41,842 bases of DNA from assembly GCA_016288315.1 (NCBI GenBank), contig JAEEYU010000026.1, positions 1-41,842 on the forward strand. The letters are read 5' to 3'. The position numbers and the translations under genes were made by a program. This document shows, piece after piece, positions 32,501-41,556 of the stretch (position 1 is its first letter; every line of letters starts with the position of its first letter). Source of the stretch: Clostridiaceae bacterium (GTDB taxonomy: Bacteria; Bacillota; Clostridia; Oscillospirales; Acutalibacteraceae). The notes under the pieces were generated by a model. The model was given only the letters and a program-made list of their open reading frames with translations. It searched no databases and was not told the DNA's origin.

Positions 32501-34987
32501 TTGAAAATCAGTTTCAGAAAAACAGTTTGTGTTTTAGCTGCGTTTGTTATGCTTTTCTGCTCTGCTCCGTTGAATACATCTGCCGACAGCTACGGTGTTT
32601 TTCAATGGACTTATACAGACGACGGAGCGGTAATAAACGGTGTTGACGGGACCGTGAGCGGAATTGTTACGTTTCCGTCTTCAATCGACGGTTACCCCGT
32701 TGTTGGAATAGGCAAGGATGCGTTTAAAAACTGCACTTCTCTGACAGGTGTTGCTTTCCCGGAGAGTCTCAAAAAAATTGAGCAGGGCGCATTTTACGGA
32801 TGCACCGGTCTTACTGAAGTGAATATTCCTTCATGCGTCACTTCAATCGGCAAAGAAGCGTTTGAAAACTGCACAGCTCTGACAGACGTTGCTTTCCCGG
32901 AGAGTCTCAAAACAATTGAGCAGGAAGCGTTTTACGGATGCACAGGTCTTACTGAAGTGAATATTCCTTCATGTGTCACTTCAATCGGACTTGATGCGTT
33001 CGGTTACTGCTCTTCAATAGAGTCATTGACTGTTTCAGAATCCAACACTGTTTTTTACAGCGAAAACAACTGTGTTATAAGCAAAACCGATGCACCTCTC
33101 TGCCCCGAATCAACTGCCGTTTTCCCCGCAAAGACTCTGTTTCTCGGGTGCAAAAACAGCGTTATTCCGGCAGACGGAAAAGTTGAAACAATAGGTCCGT
33201 TTGCTTTTCTCGGCTGTTCCGGACTTACCGAAATAATCATCCCAGAAGGAGTCACCGGTTTTTTCAACTATGATCCCGTGCGTTTCAGCCACGCTTTCAA
33301 GGATTGCACAGGCCTTCGCAATGTAGTTTTTCCCGATTCACTGACAAATCTGGGAGTCAATGCTTTCAGAAACTGCACGTCGCTCACTGAGATTACAATT
33401 CCCGAAAACATGAAGATTATAAAAGGCGGCGCTTTCGCGGATTGCTCAAACCTGGAAACTGTTCATTACTACGCAAAAGATCTGACGTCGGTTTCGGAAG
33501 ATCTATACAGCACCGGCTTCTGGCTGAACGGCTGTTATTCGCTTAAAAAACTGTTTATTGAAAACACAGTAAGAAAAATACCCCCACATCTCTTTACCAA
33601 CTGCGGCAGCGTTCAGGAGATTACAATTTACAACACAGTCGAATCATTAGAATACAGTTCGTTTTCATCCTGCAGCAGTTTTTCAAAACTGTTTTTCAAA
33701 GGCACTCCTGAGGAGTGGATGGAGAATTACAACAGATACTTTTCAAGCAGCGCTTATGTTCGTGAAATCTATTATCAGGGCGGTATATGCACAAAAACAG
33801 ACGCCCCGTCCAATATCAGCATAGAGTTTGAATACGGCACTTTCGGCACGCCAAACGACAGTGAGCTCAACCTGATTGTTGAGAATATTGCGGAATATGA
33901 ACCTAAATTCAGCTCCTTCAAAGCGTATGTAAACGGGGTTCCTGTTGCGCTTTATGAGATTCATATGAAAAATTCCGGCAGTCTTAACATGCAGCCGGTT
34001 GATGAAAAAGAGGTTACGGTGAAAATTCCCGTTCCCGCCAATTTAGATCCCTCGCTTTACAACTCGGTTTTTGTTTTTCACCGCAAACAGGACGGAACAA
34101 CAGAAAGATTGAAGTATATAACCGGCGACCTGGTTATTGAAGACGGCTTCTTTGTCTTTAATGTTGATTCTTTCAGCGACTTTGCCGTTTGCACTGATGA
34201 CAACGGCAACCATATTGATATGGACGGCGACCACATCTGCGATTTGTGCGCGGCGGATCTTTCTTACAAAGTGAAGCTCATTTTTGACGGCGAAAATCTC
34301 GGTGATATTACATATTACTACAATGATAATTATATTGAAAACCTCCCCGATGTGCCTTCAAAAGAGGGCTATACCGGCAAATGGGTTTACTCTGTGCAAG
34401 GCAGTGAACTGAGCATTAAACCGGAGTATACCCCGATTGTTTATTACGCAACATTTATTGCAGACGGAAGACAGATCGACAATAAAATACCGTTTACGGT
34501 TGAAGATAAATCACTTAATGAACCCGCAGTGCCGCAAAAAGAGGGCTATACCGGCAAATGGAATGACTACACCTTAGGTGCGGGCGACATAACCGTAACA
34601 GCGCATTATACAAAAACAGTGAATCCGGCAGCAAAAGCGACAATAAATGTTGCTGGCACAGCCCGTTTCAGCTTCGGAACAAAACTCATAATCAAGGCAA
34701 CAGCCGACAATCTTGAGCCCGGATACCGGCTTGTAATGGCTATAAATGAAAAAGAGGTTACGGGCAACAACAAAGAAGTTGTTTGCGAATACGGTGAACT
34801 TAAAAGCGATGTTGACTATTATGTTAAAATCGTTGATGCAAACGGAAATGCTTTAAAAGACACCGACGGAAAAGTAATCAGAAAAGACGGCGGAACAATC
34901 ACCTGCAAAGCGGGTTTTATACAAAGATTATTTGCCGTCTTGCTGAGATTGCTGGGAATACTTCCCGAAAAAACCGTTAAACCGTAA
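32501..34987 (+). CDS. BspA-like leucine-rich-repeat surface protein (LRR_5) with shared C-terminal module
   Basis: 828 residues from TTG 32501, chosen because TGGAGG lies 7 bases upstream and a signal peptide follows at once (VCVLAAFVMLFCSAPLNTSA); the open frame extends upstream to 32390 over the sigma-factor end. LRR_5 repeats fill about residues 60-420 (pattern AFxxCTxLTxVxxPxSLKxI). A beta-domain follows, then a Cys/His/Asp motif (HIDMDGDHICDLC) near 570. Two InlB-type repeats (590-700), an Ig-like domain (about 713-800) and a hydrophobic tail (FIQRLFAVLLRLLGIL) complete it. Residues about 85-165 contain a near-perfect tandem duplication. BspA-type proteins are often adhesins; function here is inferred from family only. 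Confidence 0.85.
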   Translation: MKISFRKTVCVLAAFVMLFCSAPLNTSADSYGVFQWTYTDDGAVINGVDGTVSGIVTFPSSIDGYPVVGIGKDAFKNCTSLTGVAFPESLKKIEQGAFYGCTGLTEVNIPSCVTSIGKEAFENCTALTDVAFPESLKTIEQEAFYGCTGLTEVNIPSCVTSIGLDAFGYCSSIESLTVSESNTVFYSENNCVISKTDAPLCPESTAVFPAKTLFLGCKNSVIPADGKVETIGPFAFLGCSGLTEIIIPEGVTGFFNYDPVRFSHAFKDCTGLRNVVFPDSLTNLGVNAFRNCTSLTEITIPENMKIIKGGAFADCSNLETVHYYAKDLTSVSEDLYSTGFWLNGCYSLKKLFIENTVRKIPPHLFTNCGSVQEITIYNTVESLEYSSFSSCSSFSKLFFKGTPEEWMENYNRYFSSSAYVREIYYQGGICTKTDAPSNISIEFEYGTFGTPNDSELNLIVENIAEYEPKFSSFKAYVNGVPVALYEIHMKNSGSLNMQPVDEKEVTVKIPVPANLDPSLYNSVFVFHRKQDGTTERLKYITGDLVIEDGFFVFNVDSFSDFAVCTDDNGNHIDMDGDHICDLCAADLSYKVKLIFDGENLGDITYYYNDNYIENLPDVPSKEGYTGKWVYSVQGSELSIKPEYTPIVYYATFIADGRQIDNKIPFTVEDKSLNEPAVPQKEGYTGKWNDYTLGAGDITVTAHYTKTVNPAAKATINVAGTARFSFGTKLIIKATADNLEPGYRLVMAINEKEVTGNNKEVVCEYGELKSDVDYYVKIVDANGNALKDTDGKVIRKDGGTITCKAGFIQRLFAVLLRLLGILPEKTVKP
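32753..33000 (+). repeat. Tandem 138-bp duplication inside the LRR gene
   Basis: The segment beginning GCTTTCCCGGAGAGTCTCAA at 32753 recurs at 32891, exactly 138 bases (46 codons, two LRR_5 units) later, with only a few substitutions up to about 32987. This high nucleotide identity points to recent duplication. Confidence 0.8.
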
Positions 34988-35001
34988 AAACAAATAAAAC
35001 A

Positions 35002-35032
35002 AACGGCTTGCAGGTTCTGCCTGTAAGCCGTT
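35002..35032. terminator. Bidirectional rho-independent terminator
   Basis: AACGGCTTGCAGG (35002-35014), loop TTCTG, CCTGTAAGCCGTT (35020-35032), 13 bp with one G-U pair. A-rich on the left and T-rich on the right, between the convergent LRR and capA-type genes. Confidence 0.8.
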
Positions 35033-35077
35033 ATTGTTTAGTGTATAATTCAATATTAATTCTTTAAAATTATTTTA

Positions 35078-36406
35078 TTATTGTTTATTATTTTCGGCGG
35101 GGGTTACGTTGCCTTCGCTGTCAATTTCAATCGGGGCGGGTGAGATTGAAATGAGGCGGTTGAAAAGAATTTTGCGCTCGGTCTCGATTTTAACATATTT
35201 CAGCTCGCTGTTTATCTGCCTGCCCGGTATGAATCTCAGCCCGATGCCGCCGTTTTCAATTCTCAGCACGGCCATACCCGAATCGAGCGTTTTTGTGTTG
35301 AAAAGGAAGTTGCCCAGACTGTAAACTATGGGCTTGCCGTTGTAGAATTCCATACCCTGCAGTATGTGCGGGTGCGCTCCTATAACTGCGTCTGCGCCTG
35401 CATCAATATACTTCCTCGCAAGTTCCTTCTGGGAGCTCTGCAGCTCGGTTGAATACTCCGTTCCCCAGTGAACATAGACCACAACGTAGTCGTTTCTGAC
35501 GGCTGCTTTTTTTATGTTTTCAATGAACTCTTCACTGTCGCCGTAGCAGCTGCATACGCCCTCCGATTTTTCGGTTGCAAGGGGAGTGAGCCGCAGGTTT
35601 TCCGCCCTCGATGCGGCAAGGTATGCTACTTTACACCCGTTGATTATGTAGCTGACGCTTCTGTTTGCCTCTTCAAGATTACTGCCCGCTCCCACACGCG
35701 CAATCGCAGCATTGTCAAGGGCTTCGAGCGTGTCCTGAAAAGCGTCGGAGCCATAGTCGTAGGTGTGGTTGTTGGCAAGCGAAACAATGTCAACATCCAG
35801 CAAGTTAAGATACTTTACACTTGACGGGTCAGCCCTGAAGGTGAACTGCTTGTTGGGCGTGGGTGTTCCGCGTTTTGAGTAGGTGAATTCGTTGTTGAGC
35901 ATCATTATGTCAACCGCCTTCATCGCCTCTCTGAACTCGGGGTCTATGCAGTCAAGCACGCCGTTTACAAAGGTCTGAGCGTGCGGCATTATGTATTCAT
36001 CCGGCGTAAAGTTTATGTCGCCGCCGAAGCCGAGCTCAAAATACGAGTTGCCGTTTGAGCCGAGGTCAAAAACCGTCTTGCCGTCAATTTCGCCCGTAAA
36101 ACGCGAGAACATAACATTGAGCGTCTCGCCGTTTATTGTAACCGGGCTGATTCCCTGCTCCGCCTGTGCGACCATTTCATCAACGGTCTGCTTTTCAAGC
36201 GATTCAAGAAACTGCCTCGGAATTGTTCTGCCCGATGCCTCCGTGAGAACGGAGCAGGCGTGCTGATAATCGTAAGGAGTCTGCGCGGCTATTATCGACG
36301 CCTCTTCCGCCTTTACGCGGTCGTCAATGACCTTCGCCCTGTATGAAAACACAAGCGGGGTGAAGAATATCAGAATAAGAATCAGCGTGAGCTGAAGCTT
36401 TTTCAC
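35078..36406 (-). CDS. CapA family (poly-gamma-glutamate synthesis-like) metallophosphatase-fold protein
   Basis: 442 residues from GTG 36406, preceded by AAGGAGGG at 6 bases; an upstream ATG at 36469 has no signal. An N-terminal signal-anchor (LQLTLILILIFFTPLVFS) should tether it outside. CapA/PgsA motifs in order: GGDINFTPDEYI near 150, MLNNEFTYS near 190, SLANNHTYDYG near 235, VYVHWGTEYS near 335, GAHPHILQG near 370 and YSLGNFLFN near 385. The first 130 residues are specific to this protein. The family includes PgsA of poly-gamma-glutamate synthesis, but no pgsB or pgsC is present here, so the role is open. Confidence 0.87.
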   Translation of the reverse strand: MKKLQLTLILILIFFTPLVFSYRAKVIDDRVKAEEASIIAAQTPYDYQHACSVLTEASGRTIPRQFLESLEKQTVDEMVAQAEQGISPVTINGETLNVMFSRFTGEIDGKTVFDLGSNGNSYFELGFGGDINFTPDEYIMPHAQTFVNGVLDCIDPEFREAMKAVDIMMLNNEFTYSKRGTPTPNKQFTFRADPSSVKYLNLLDVDIVSLANNHTYDYGSDAFQDTLEALDNAAIARVGAGSNLEEANRSVSYIINGCKVAYLAASRAENLRLTPLATEKSEGVCSCYGDSEEFIENIKKAAVRNDYVVVYVHWGTEYSTELQSSQKELARKYIDAGADAVIGAHPHILQGMEFYNGKPIVYSLGNFLFNTKTLDSGMAVLRIENGGIGLRFIPGRQINSELKYVKIETERKILFNRLISISPAPIEIDSEGNVTPAENNKQ

Positions 36407-36531
36407 CGTGCAGCCCTCCTTCCTGTTTTTGATTAAGCATTTCCCGATTTGCCCGGTGAAAAAACTCAACGGTTTTTAACACCGCAAATCAATCAATATA
36501 ATTGTGAAATAAAATAAATAACGGATTCAGT

Positions 36532-38445
36532 TTAAAATATTTCTTTGCTTTCAACCTGACCTTTTGCAAGGGCGATGAATTCGTCAAGCTTCATGGCGGT
36601 TGTGCCCTCTTCGCCTCTTCTGCGGACGGAGACCGTGCCGTTTTCAATGTCTTTGTCGCCGAGAACGATTATGTAAGGAATCTTCTTGAGAAGCGCCTCG
36701 CGGATTTTGTAGCCCGTCTTTTCGCTTCTGTCGTCAACAGTGCCTCTGAAGCCCTGCGCCTCAAGGTCGGCGAGTAGCTTGAAGCTTGCCTCGTGATGTC
36801 TGTCGGCTATGGGCAGAATTCTTATCTGCTCGGGGGCGAGCCAGAGCGGGAATGCGCCTGCAAAGTGCTCGGTGATAACGCCGATAAAACGCTCAACCGA
36901 ACCGAAAACAACGCGGTGAATCATAACGGGAGTGTGCTTCTCGCCGTCTGCGCCCGTGTATTCGAGGTTGAATCTGCCGGGCAGCTGGTAGTCGAGCTGA
37001 ATTGTGCCGCACTGCCACGTTCTGCCGAGAGAGTCTTCAATGTGGAAGTCGAGTTTGGGACCGTAGAATGCGCCGTCGCCCTCGTTGATAATGTATGTTT
37101 TGCCTATGCTCGTGATTGCATCGGCAAGGTTCTTTGTTGCGATTTCCCAGTCCTCAACGGAACCGATATGGTCCTCGGGCATTGTGGAAAGCTCAATGGT
37201 GTAGGGGAGCTGGAATACCGAGTAAACCTCGTCAAACAGCTTTGCTATGCGGATAACTTCATCCCTTATCATTTCGGGAGCGAGCAGAATATGCGCGTCA
37301 TCCTGTGTGAAGCAGCGCACGCGGAACATTCCGTGAAGAGCGCCTGAAAGCTCGTTGCGGTGAACCTTGCCGAGCTCGCCGTAGCGAAGCGGGAGCTCCT
37401 TGTATGAATGGGGCTCAAGGTCATAGACGAGAATGCTGCCGGGGCAGTTCATCGGCTTTATGGCAAAATCCTCATCGTCAATAACCGTTGTATACATATC
37501 GTCGTGGTAGTGCTCCCAGTGCCCCGAAGTTTCCCACAGCGTGCGTTTCATAATCTGAGGAGTGGAGATTTCAAGATAATCCCACTTCTTGTGAACCTGA
37601 TGCCAGTAGTCAATAAGCGTGTTGCGAAGCAGCATGCCGTTGGGAAGGAAGAACGGCATACCGGGCGCCTCGTCGCGGAATGCGAAAAGGTCAAGCTCCC
37701 TGCCGAGCTTGCGGTGGTCGCGCTTTTTCGCCTCTTCTATTGCCTCGAGGTAGGCGTCAAGGTCCTCTTTCTTTGTGAAAGCGGTGGCGTAGATTCTCTG
37801 AAGCATCTTGTTTTTCTCGCTGCCGCGCCAGTAAGCGCCCGTGCAGGATGTGAGCTTGAACGCCTTTATTCTGCCCGTCGATGCAACGTGAGGTCCCGCG
37901 CACAGCTCGGTGAATTCGCCCTGCTTGTAGAAGCTGATGTTTTCACCCTTGCCCGCGTGCTCCTCAACAAGCTCAACCTTGTAGATTTCGCCGAGGTTTT
38001 TGTAGTATTCAATCGCCTCTTCGGGAGTCATTTCAAAATGCTCAAGGGGTAAGTCCTCCTTGATGATTTTCTTCATTTCCGCCTCGATTTTTTCAAGGTC
38101 TTCTGGAGTGAAGGGGCTGTCAACATCAAAATCGTAATAAAAACCGTTCTCGATTGACGGACCTATTGCGAGCTTTGCCTCGGGGTAAAGGCGCTTTACC
38201 GCCTGGGCAAGCACGTGCGAGGCGGTGTGGCGGTAGGTGCTCTTGCCGTCGTCGTCGTCAAATGTGAGAATCTGCAGCTCGCAGTCCTCGTTTAAAGGTG
38301 TTCTTAAATCTTTGACCTCGCCGTTGATTTTTGCAACGCAGGCGGCCTTGTAAAGCCCCATGCCGAGGTCCTTTGCGATTTCCATGGCGGTAATGCCGTT
38401 TTCATACTCTTTTACGACTCCGCCTTTGAGTGTTACGTTAATCAT
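36532..38445 (-). CDS. thrS: Threonyl-tRNA synthetase
   Basis: 637 residues, full length. N-terminal TGS domain (1-60), editing domain with the HTASHVLAQA motif near 73, class II catalytic core from about 240 (motif 2 region RNELSGALHGMFRVR; Cys in MNCPGS; motif 3 VFGSVERFIG), and C-terminal anticodon-binding domain from about 540. It charges tRNA-Thr. AGGAGG precedes the ATG. Expression is controlled by a T-box leader immediately upstream. Confidence 0.97.
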   Translation of the reverse strand: MINVTLKGGVVKEYENGITAMEIAKDLGMGLYKAACVAKINGEVKDLRTPLNEDCELQILTFDDDDGKSTYRHTASHVLAQAVKRLYPEAKLAIGPSIENGFYYDFDVDSPFTPEDLEKIEAEMKKIIKEDLPLEHFEMTPEEAIEYYKNLGEIYKVELVEEHAGKGENISFYKQGEFTELCAGPHVASTGRIKAFKLTSCTGAYWRGSEKNKMLQRIYATAFTKKEDLDAYLEAIEEAKKRDHRKLGRELDLFAFRDEAPGMPFFLPNGMLLRNTLIDYWHQVHKKWDYLEISTPQIMKRTLWETSGHWEHYHDDMYTTVIDDEDFAIKPMNCPGSILVYDLEPHSYKELPLRYGELGKVHRNELSGALHGMFRVRCFTQDDAHILLAPEMIRDEVIRIAKLFDEVYSVFQLPYTIELSTMPEDHIGSVEDWEIATKNLADAITSIGKTYIINEGDGAFYGPKLDFHIEDSLGRTWQCGTIQLDYQLPGRFNLEYTGADGEKHTPVMIHRVVFGSVERFIGVITEHFAGAFPLWLAPEQIRILPIADRHHEASFKLLADLEAQGFRGTVDDRSEKTGYKIREALLKKIPYIIVLGDKDIENGTVSVRRRGEEGTTAMKLDEFIALAKGQVESKEIF

Positions 38446-38469
38446 ATATTTTCCTCCTGTTATTAATTA

Positions 38470-38732
38470 AATAAAAAAGCTTCATCCCGCTGTCAACAGG
38501 ATGAAGCTTGTAAACTGCTCCACGGTTCCACCCGTAATTGCGGGCAAAAACCCGCCTCTCATACGGCCTTTAACGGTGCCTGCCGGCACGGCTTATCGTC
38601 AAAAACGCTTCGCCGCACGCTCCGCAGCGGTGGTGCCTTTAAGATTATTGAAAGCGATTTCAGCCGCGTCGCTCTCTCTCTGAAACAACCTGCGCAAAAG
38701 GCACGTTCTGCATCAATGCTTTGAAAATATCG
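38470..38732 (-). ncRNA. T-box riboswitch (tRNA-Thr sensing) of thrS
   Basis: On the minus strand the leader carries the conserved T-box GGGTGGAACCGTGGAGC (38533-38517), which binds the free tRNA acceptor end. A rho-independent terminator follows: AGCTTCATCC/GGATGAAGCT (38478-38508) and a T run. A long stem I can form from GTGCCTTTT with AAAGGCAC, near 38695 and 38635. Uncharged tRNA-Thr would favour antitermination. The specifier codon is not resolved with confidence, though an ACC occurs at the end of stem I. Boundaries run from the predicted transcription start to the terminator. The 38446-38927 gap is otherwise two back-to-back promoters. Confidence 0.88.
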
Positions 38733-38738
38733 AGATTA

Positions 38739-38767
38739 ATATTAACACCGATTAACTGCATTGTCAA
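38739..38767 (-). promoter_or_regulatory. SigA-type promoter of thrS
   Basis: Minus strand: TTGACA (38767-38762), 17-base spacer, TAATAT (38744-38739), just upstream of the T-box leader. Confidence 0.7.
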
Positions 38768-38784
38768 TAATATAAATAAAAATC

Positions 38785-38813
38785 TTGACATTTGATTTAT
38801 TTAAGTATATTAT
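38785..38813 (+). promoter_or_regulatory. SigA-type promoter of rny
   Basis: TTGACA (38785-38790), 17-base spacer, TATTAT (38808-38813). The -35 boxes of rny and thrS are only 17 bases apart. A 115-base 5' leader follows. Confidence 0.7.
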
Positions 38814-38927
38814 CTACTTTAATAGTGCTATTTTGTGCCGGAATGGTGGATTCCGGCCTGAAATATACAACAAGTGCTATTCATCACTTTAATATTTAAA
38901 ATTTCAAAGAAGGAGGAATGCTTTTCA

Positions 38928-40502
38928 ATGCCAGTTGTTGTTGCATTAATTATCATCGCAGTTGCAGCCGTTGTTTGCTTTATCGTCGGCTACATTGCAG
39001 GTCAATCGCATAGAAAAAAGACTGCGGAACAGGCAATCGGCTCGGCTGAAAAAGAGGCCGCCCGCATAGTCAACGACGCAGTTAAAGCCGCTGAAGAAAA
39101 GAAAAAGGAAGCGGAAGAGCAAAAGAAAGAAGCAATAATCGAAGCAAAAGAAGAAATTCACAAACAGCGCACCGAAGCGGAAAAGGAACTCCGCGAAAGG
39201 CGCAAAGAGGTTCAGCGTTCCGAAAACAGACTTATTCAGAAAGAGGAATCCCTCGACAAAAAGACAGAGAACCTTGAAAAGAAAGACGAAATTCTCAATG
39301 AGAAAATCAAGCAGGCGGAGGCAAAGCTCGACGAGGTCGAAAGTATTAAACGCAGCCAGTTTGAAATGCTTGAAAGAATTTCGGGCTACACAAAGGAACA
39401 GGCAAAGGATTACCTTCTCACCGCTCTTGAGCAGAGTCTCGCTCACGAAAAGGCGCTGCGTATTCAGGAGTGCGAGCAGAAAACCAAGGATGAATCCGAA
39501 GCTCTCGCAAGGGAGATTATTTCTACCGCAATTCAGCGCTGCGCAGCAGACCACGCCGCAGAGGCAACCGTCTCTGTCGTAACCCTTCCCAATGATGAAA
39601 TGAAGGGCAGAATCATCGGCAGAGAGGGCAGAAACGTCAGAACGCTTGAAACAATCACGGGTGTTGACCTCATTGTTGACGACACACCCGAGGCAATAAC
39701 CGTCTCCAGCTTTGACCCCGTGCGCCGCGAGGTTGCTCGCTTAACGCTTGAAAAGCTTATTGCAGACGGCAGAATTCACCCCACAAAAATAGAAGAGATG
39801 TTCGAAAAATCCAAGCGCGAGGTCGAGCAGACCGTCAAGCAGACAGGTGAAAGAGCAGTTGTAGATGCAGGTGTCAACGGAATCCACCCCGAACTCATCA
39901 AGCTTCTCGGCAAACTCAAATACCGCACAAGCTACGGCCAGAACGTTCTCAACCACTCGCTCGAGGTCTCCTATATTGCGGGTCTTCTCGCCTCCGAACT
40001 CGGCATTGACCCCAAGCTCGCAAAAAGAGCGGGTCTTCTGCACGATATAGGCAAGGCGCTTGACCACGAAATTGACGGTTCACACGTTCAGCTCGGTGTT
40101 GAATACGCCAGAAAATACAAAGAGAACGAGCAGGTTATCCACGCCATCCAGGCGCACCACGGCGACGTCGAGGCAAAAACAATCACTGCCTGCCTTGTTC
40201 AGGCGGCGGATGCCATCTCGGCGGCAAGACCGGGCGCAAGACGCGAGAATGTCCAGAACTACATCAAGCGTCTCGAAAAGCTTGAAGAAATTGCTTCCGG
40301 CTTCGAGGGCGTTGACCGCACCTACGCCATCCAGGCGGGCAGAGAAATCCGACTTATGGTCAAGCCCGAAAAAATCAGTGATGACGATATGGTGCTTCTT
40401 GCCCGTAACGTTGCACAGAAGATAGAAGAAGAACTCGAATATCCCGGCCAGATCAAGGTCAACATCATCAGAGAAAGCAGAGCTGTGGATTACGCAAAAT
40501 AA
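38928..40502 (+). CDS. rny: Ribonuclease Y
   Basis: 524 residues from ATG 38928, with AAGGAGG upstream; a longer reading from 38874 is not favoured. N-terminal membrane anchor ([20 protein letters not shown]), a long Lys/Glu-rich coiled coil (about 30-195), KH RNA-binding domain ([17 protein letters not shown] near 225) and HD domain ([15 protein letters not shown] near 370; metal-binding HD). It is the membrane-bound endoribonuclease that starts mRNA decay in Firmicutes. It precedes ymdB, as in Bacillus and many Clostridia, and is followed by a terminator. Confidence 0.96.
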   Translation: MPVVVALIIIAVAAVVCFIVGYIAGQSHRKKTAEQAIGSAEKEAARIVNDAVKAAEEKKKEAEEQKKEAIIEAKEEIHKQRTEAEKELRERRKEVQRSENRLIQKEESLDKKTENLEKKDEILNEKIKQAEAKLDEVESIKRSQFEMLERISGYTKEQAKDYLLTALEQSLAHEKALRIQECEQKTKDESEALAREIISTAIQRCAADHAAEATVSVVTLPNDEMKGRIIGREGRNVRTLETITGVDLIVDDTPEAITVSSFDPVRREVARLTLEKLIADGRIHPTKIEEMFEKSKREVEQTVKQTGERAVVDAGVNGIHPELIKLLGKLKYRTSYGQNVLNHSLEVSYIAGLLASELGIDPKLAKRAGLLHDIGKALDHEIDGSHVQLGVEYARKYKENEQVIHAIQAHHGDVEAKTITACLVQAADAISAARPGARRENVQNYIKRLEKLEEIASGFEGVDRTYAIQAGREIRLMVKPEKISDDDMVLLARNVAQKIEEELEYPGQIKVNIIRESRAVDYAK

Positions 40503-40509
40503 ACCAAAG

Positions 40510-40540
40510 CCGCCCATAGCAAAGGTTATGGGCGGTTTTT
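40510..40540 (+). terminator. Rho-independent terminator after rny
   Basis: CCGCCCATA (40510-40518) pairs with TATGGGCGG (40527-40535), followed by TTTTT. ymdB starts only 22 bases later, so readthrough is possible. Confidence 0.75.
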
Positions 40541-40562
40541 CCGTATAGTAAGGGGAAGCATA

Positions 40563-41333
40563 TTGAATATTTTCGCAATAGGCGATGTCGTGGGGCAGGA
40601 GGGCTGTGAGTTTTTAAGAAAAGCTCTGCCTTCATTCAAAAAGCTCAAGGGCATTGATTTCACAATAGCAAACGGAGAAAACTCGGCTGCCGGCAACGGG
40701 ATAACCCCGTTTTCGGCGGAGCATCTTTTTGCAAGCGGCGTCGATGTCATAACAACGGGCAACCACGTTTACAAACGCAGAGAGGTTTACGATTTTCTCG
40801 ACAGCCGCTTCGACATTGTCCGCCCGGCGAATTACGGCAAAAACAATCCGGGCAGCGGCTTCACCGTAATCGACAGGGGCAGCGTGCAGATAGGAGTAAT
40901 AAACCTCGCAGGCATCTCATATATGGACCCTGCCGCAAACCCGTTTGAGACGGTTGACTGCGTCCTGCCGGAGCTCGGCGGCTGCAAAGTGATACTTGTC
41001 GATTTTCACGCCGAGGCAACCGCCGAAAAAAAGGCGCTCGGCTATTATCTCGATTCAAAGGTCTCCGCCGTTTTCGGCACGCACACCCACGTTCAGACCT
41101 CCGACGCAAAGGTGCTTGAAGGCGGCACCGCCTACATAACCGACCTCGGTATGACGGGGCCCGAAAAATCCGTGCTCGGCATAAAGCACGAAATCGCAAT
41201 AACCCGCTTCAAAACAGGTATGCCCGCAAGGTTTGAGACCGCAAAAGGGCAGTGCTTTATGTGCGGATGCATTTTTGAAATTGATGAAAAAACAGGCAGA
41301 GCCCTCTCTGTTGAGAGCGTCTGCGTGGAGTGA
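40563..41333 (+). CDS. ymdB: Metallophosphoesterase YmdB (TIGR00282 family)
   Basis: 256 residues from TTG 40563, with AAGGGGAAG upstream; the frame then begins at the conserved FAIGDVVGQEG. Metal-binding motifs: GDVVG, ANGENSAAGNGIT, TTGNHVYKRRE, DFHAEATAEK and GTHTHVQTSD. YmdB proteins of Bacillus are phosphodiesterases affecting biofilm and sporulation decisions. It lies 61 bases after rny, a conserved neighbourhood, and 3 bases before a DUF896 gene. Confidence 0.93.
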   Translation: MNIFAIGDVVGQEGCEFLRKALPSFKKLKGIDFTIANGENSAAGNGITPFSAEHLFASGVDVITTGNHVYKRREVYDFLDSRFDIVRPANYGKNNPGSGFTVIDRGSVQIGVINLAGISYMDPAANPFETVDCVLPELGGCKVILVDFHAEATAEKKALGYYLDSKVSAVFGTHTHVQTSDAKVLEGGTAYITDLGMTGPEKSVLGIKHEIAITRFKTGMPARFETAKGQCFMCGCIFEIDEKTGRALSVESVCVE

Positions 41334-41336
41334 TAT

Positions 41337-41552
41337 ATGGAACAGTCACGCATTGACAGAATTAACGAGCTCGCCCGCCTCTCGCGCGAAAGGGAGCTGA
41401 CTCCCGCCGAAAAGGAAGAGCAGGCAAAACTCCGCAGGGAGTATGTGGCGGCTTTCAAGGCAAGTCTGGTCGCCCAGCTTGACAACACCTACATTATTGA
41501 TGAGAACGGCAACAAAACCGCCGTTAAAGACAGAAGAAAAAACAGGAACTGA
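41337..41552 (+). CDS. DUF896 (YnzC-like) small protein
   Basis: 71 residues. The sequence RIDRINELARLSRERELTPA then EKEEQAKLRREYVAAFK is the DUF896 signature: a short two-helix cytoplasmic protein. YnzC of Bacillus is encoded in an SOS-related locus; function is unknown. It starts 3 bases after the ymdB stop and is followed by the PP-loop gene after 4 bases, so the three are probably one operon. Confidence 0.9.
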   Translation: MEQSRIDRINELARLSRERELTPAEKEEQAKLRREYVAAFKASLVAQLDNTYIIDENGNKTAVKDRRKNRN

Positions 41553-41556
41553 TTTT

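Noticed and set aside
32753-33000. Regular repeats that could suggest a CRISPR array
   Set aside because: Two in-frame 138-base units inside an LRR coding sequence, with no short direct repeats plus unique spacers and no cas genes nearby.
35078-36406. Complete poly-gamma-glutamate capsule operon
   Set aside because: Only the CapA-type gene is present; no pgsB/capB or pgsC/capC flanks it.
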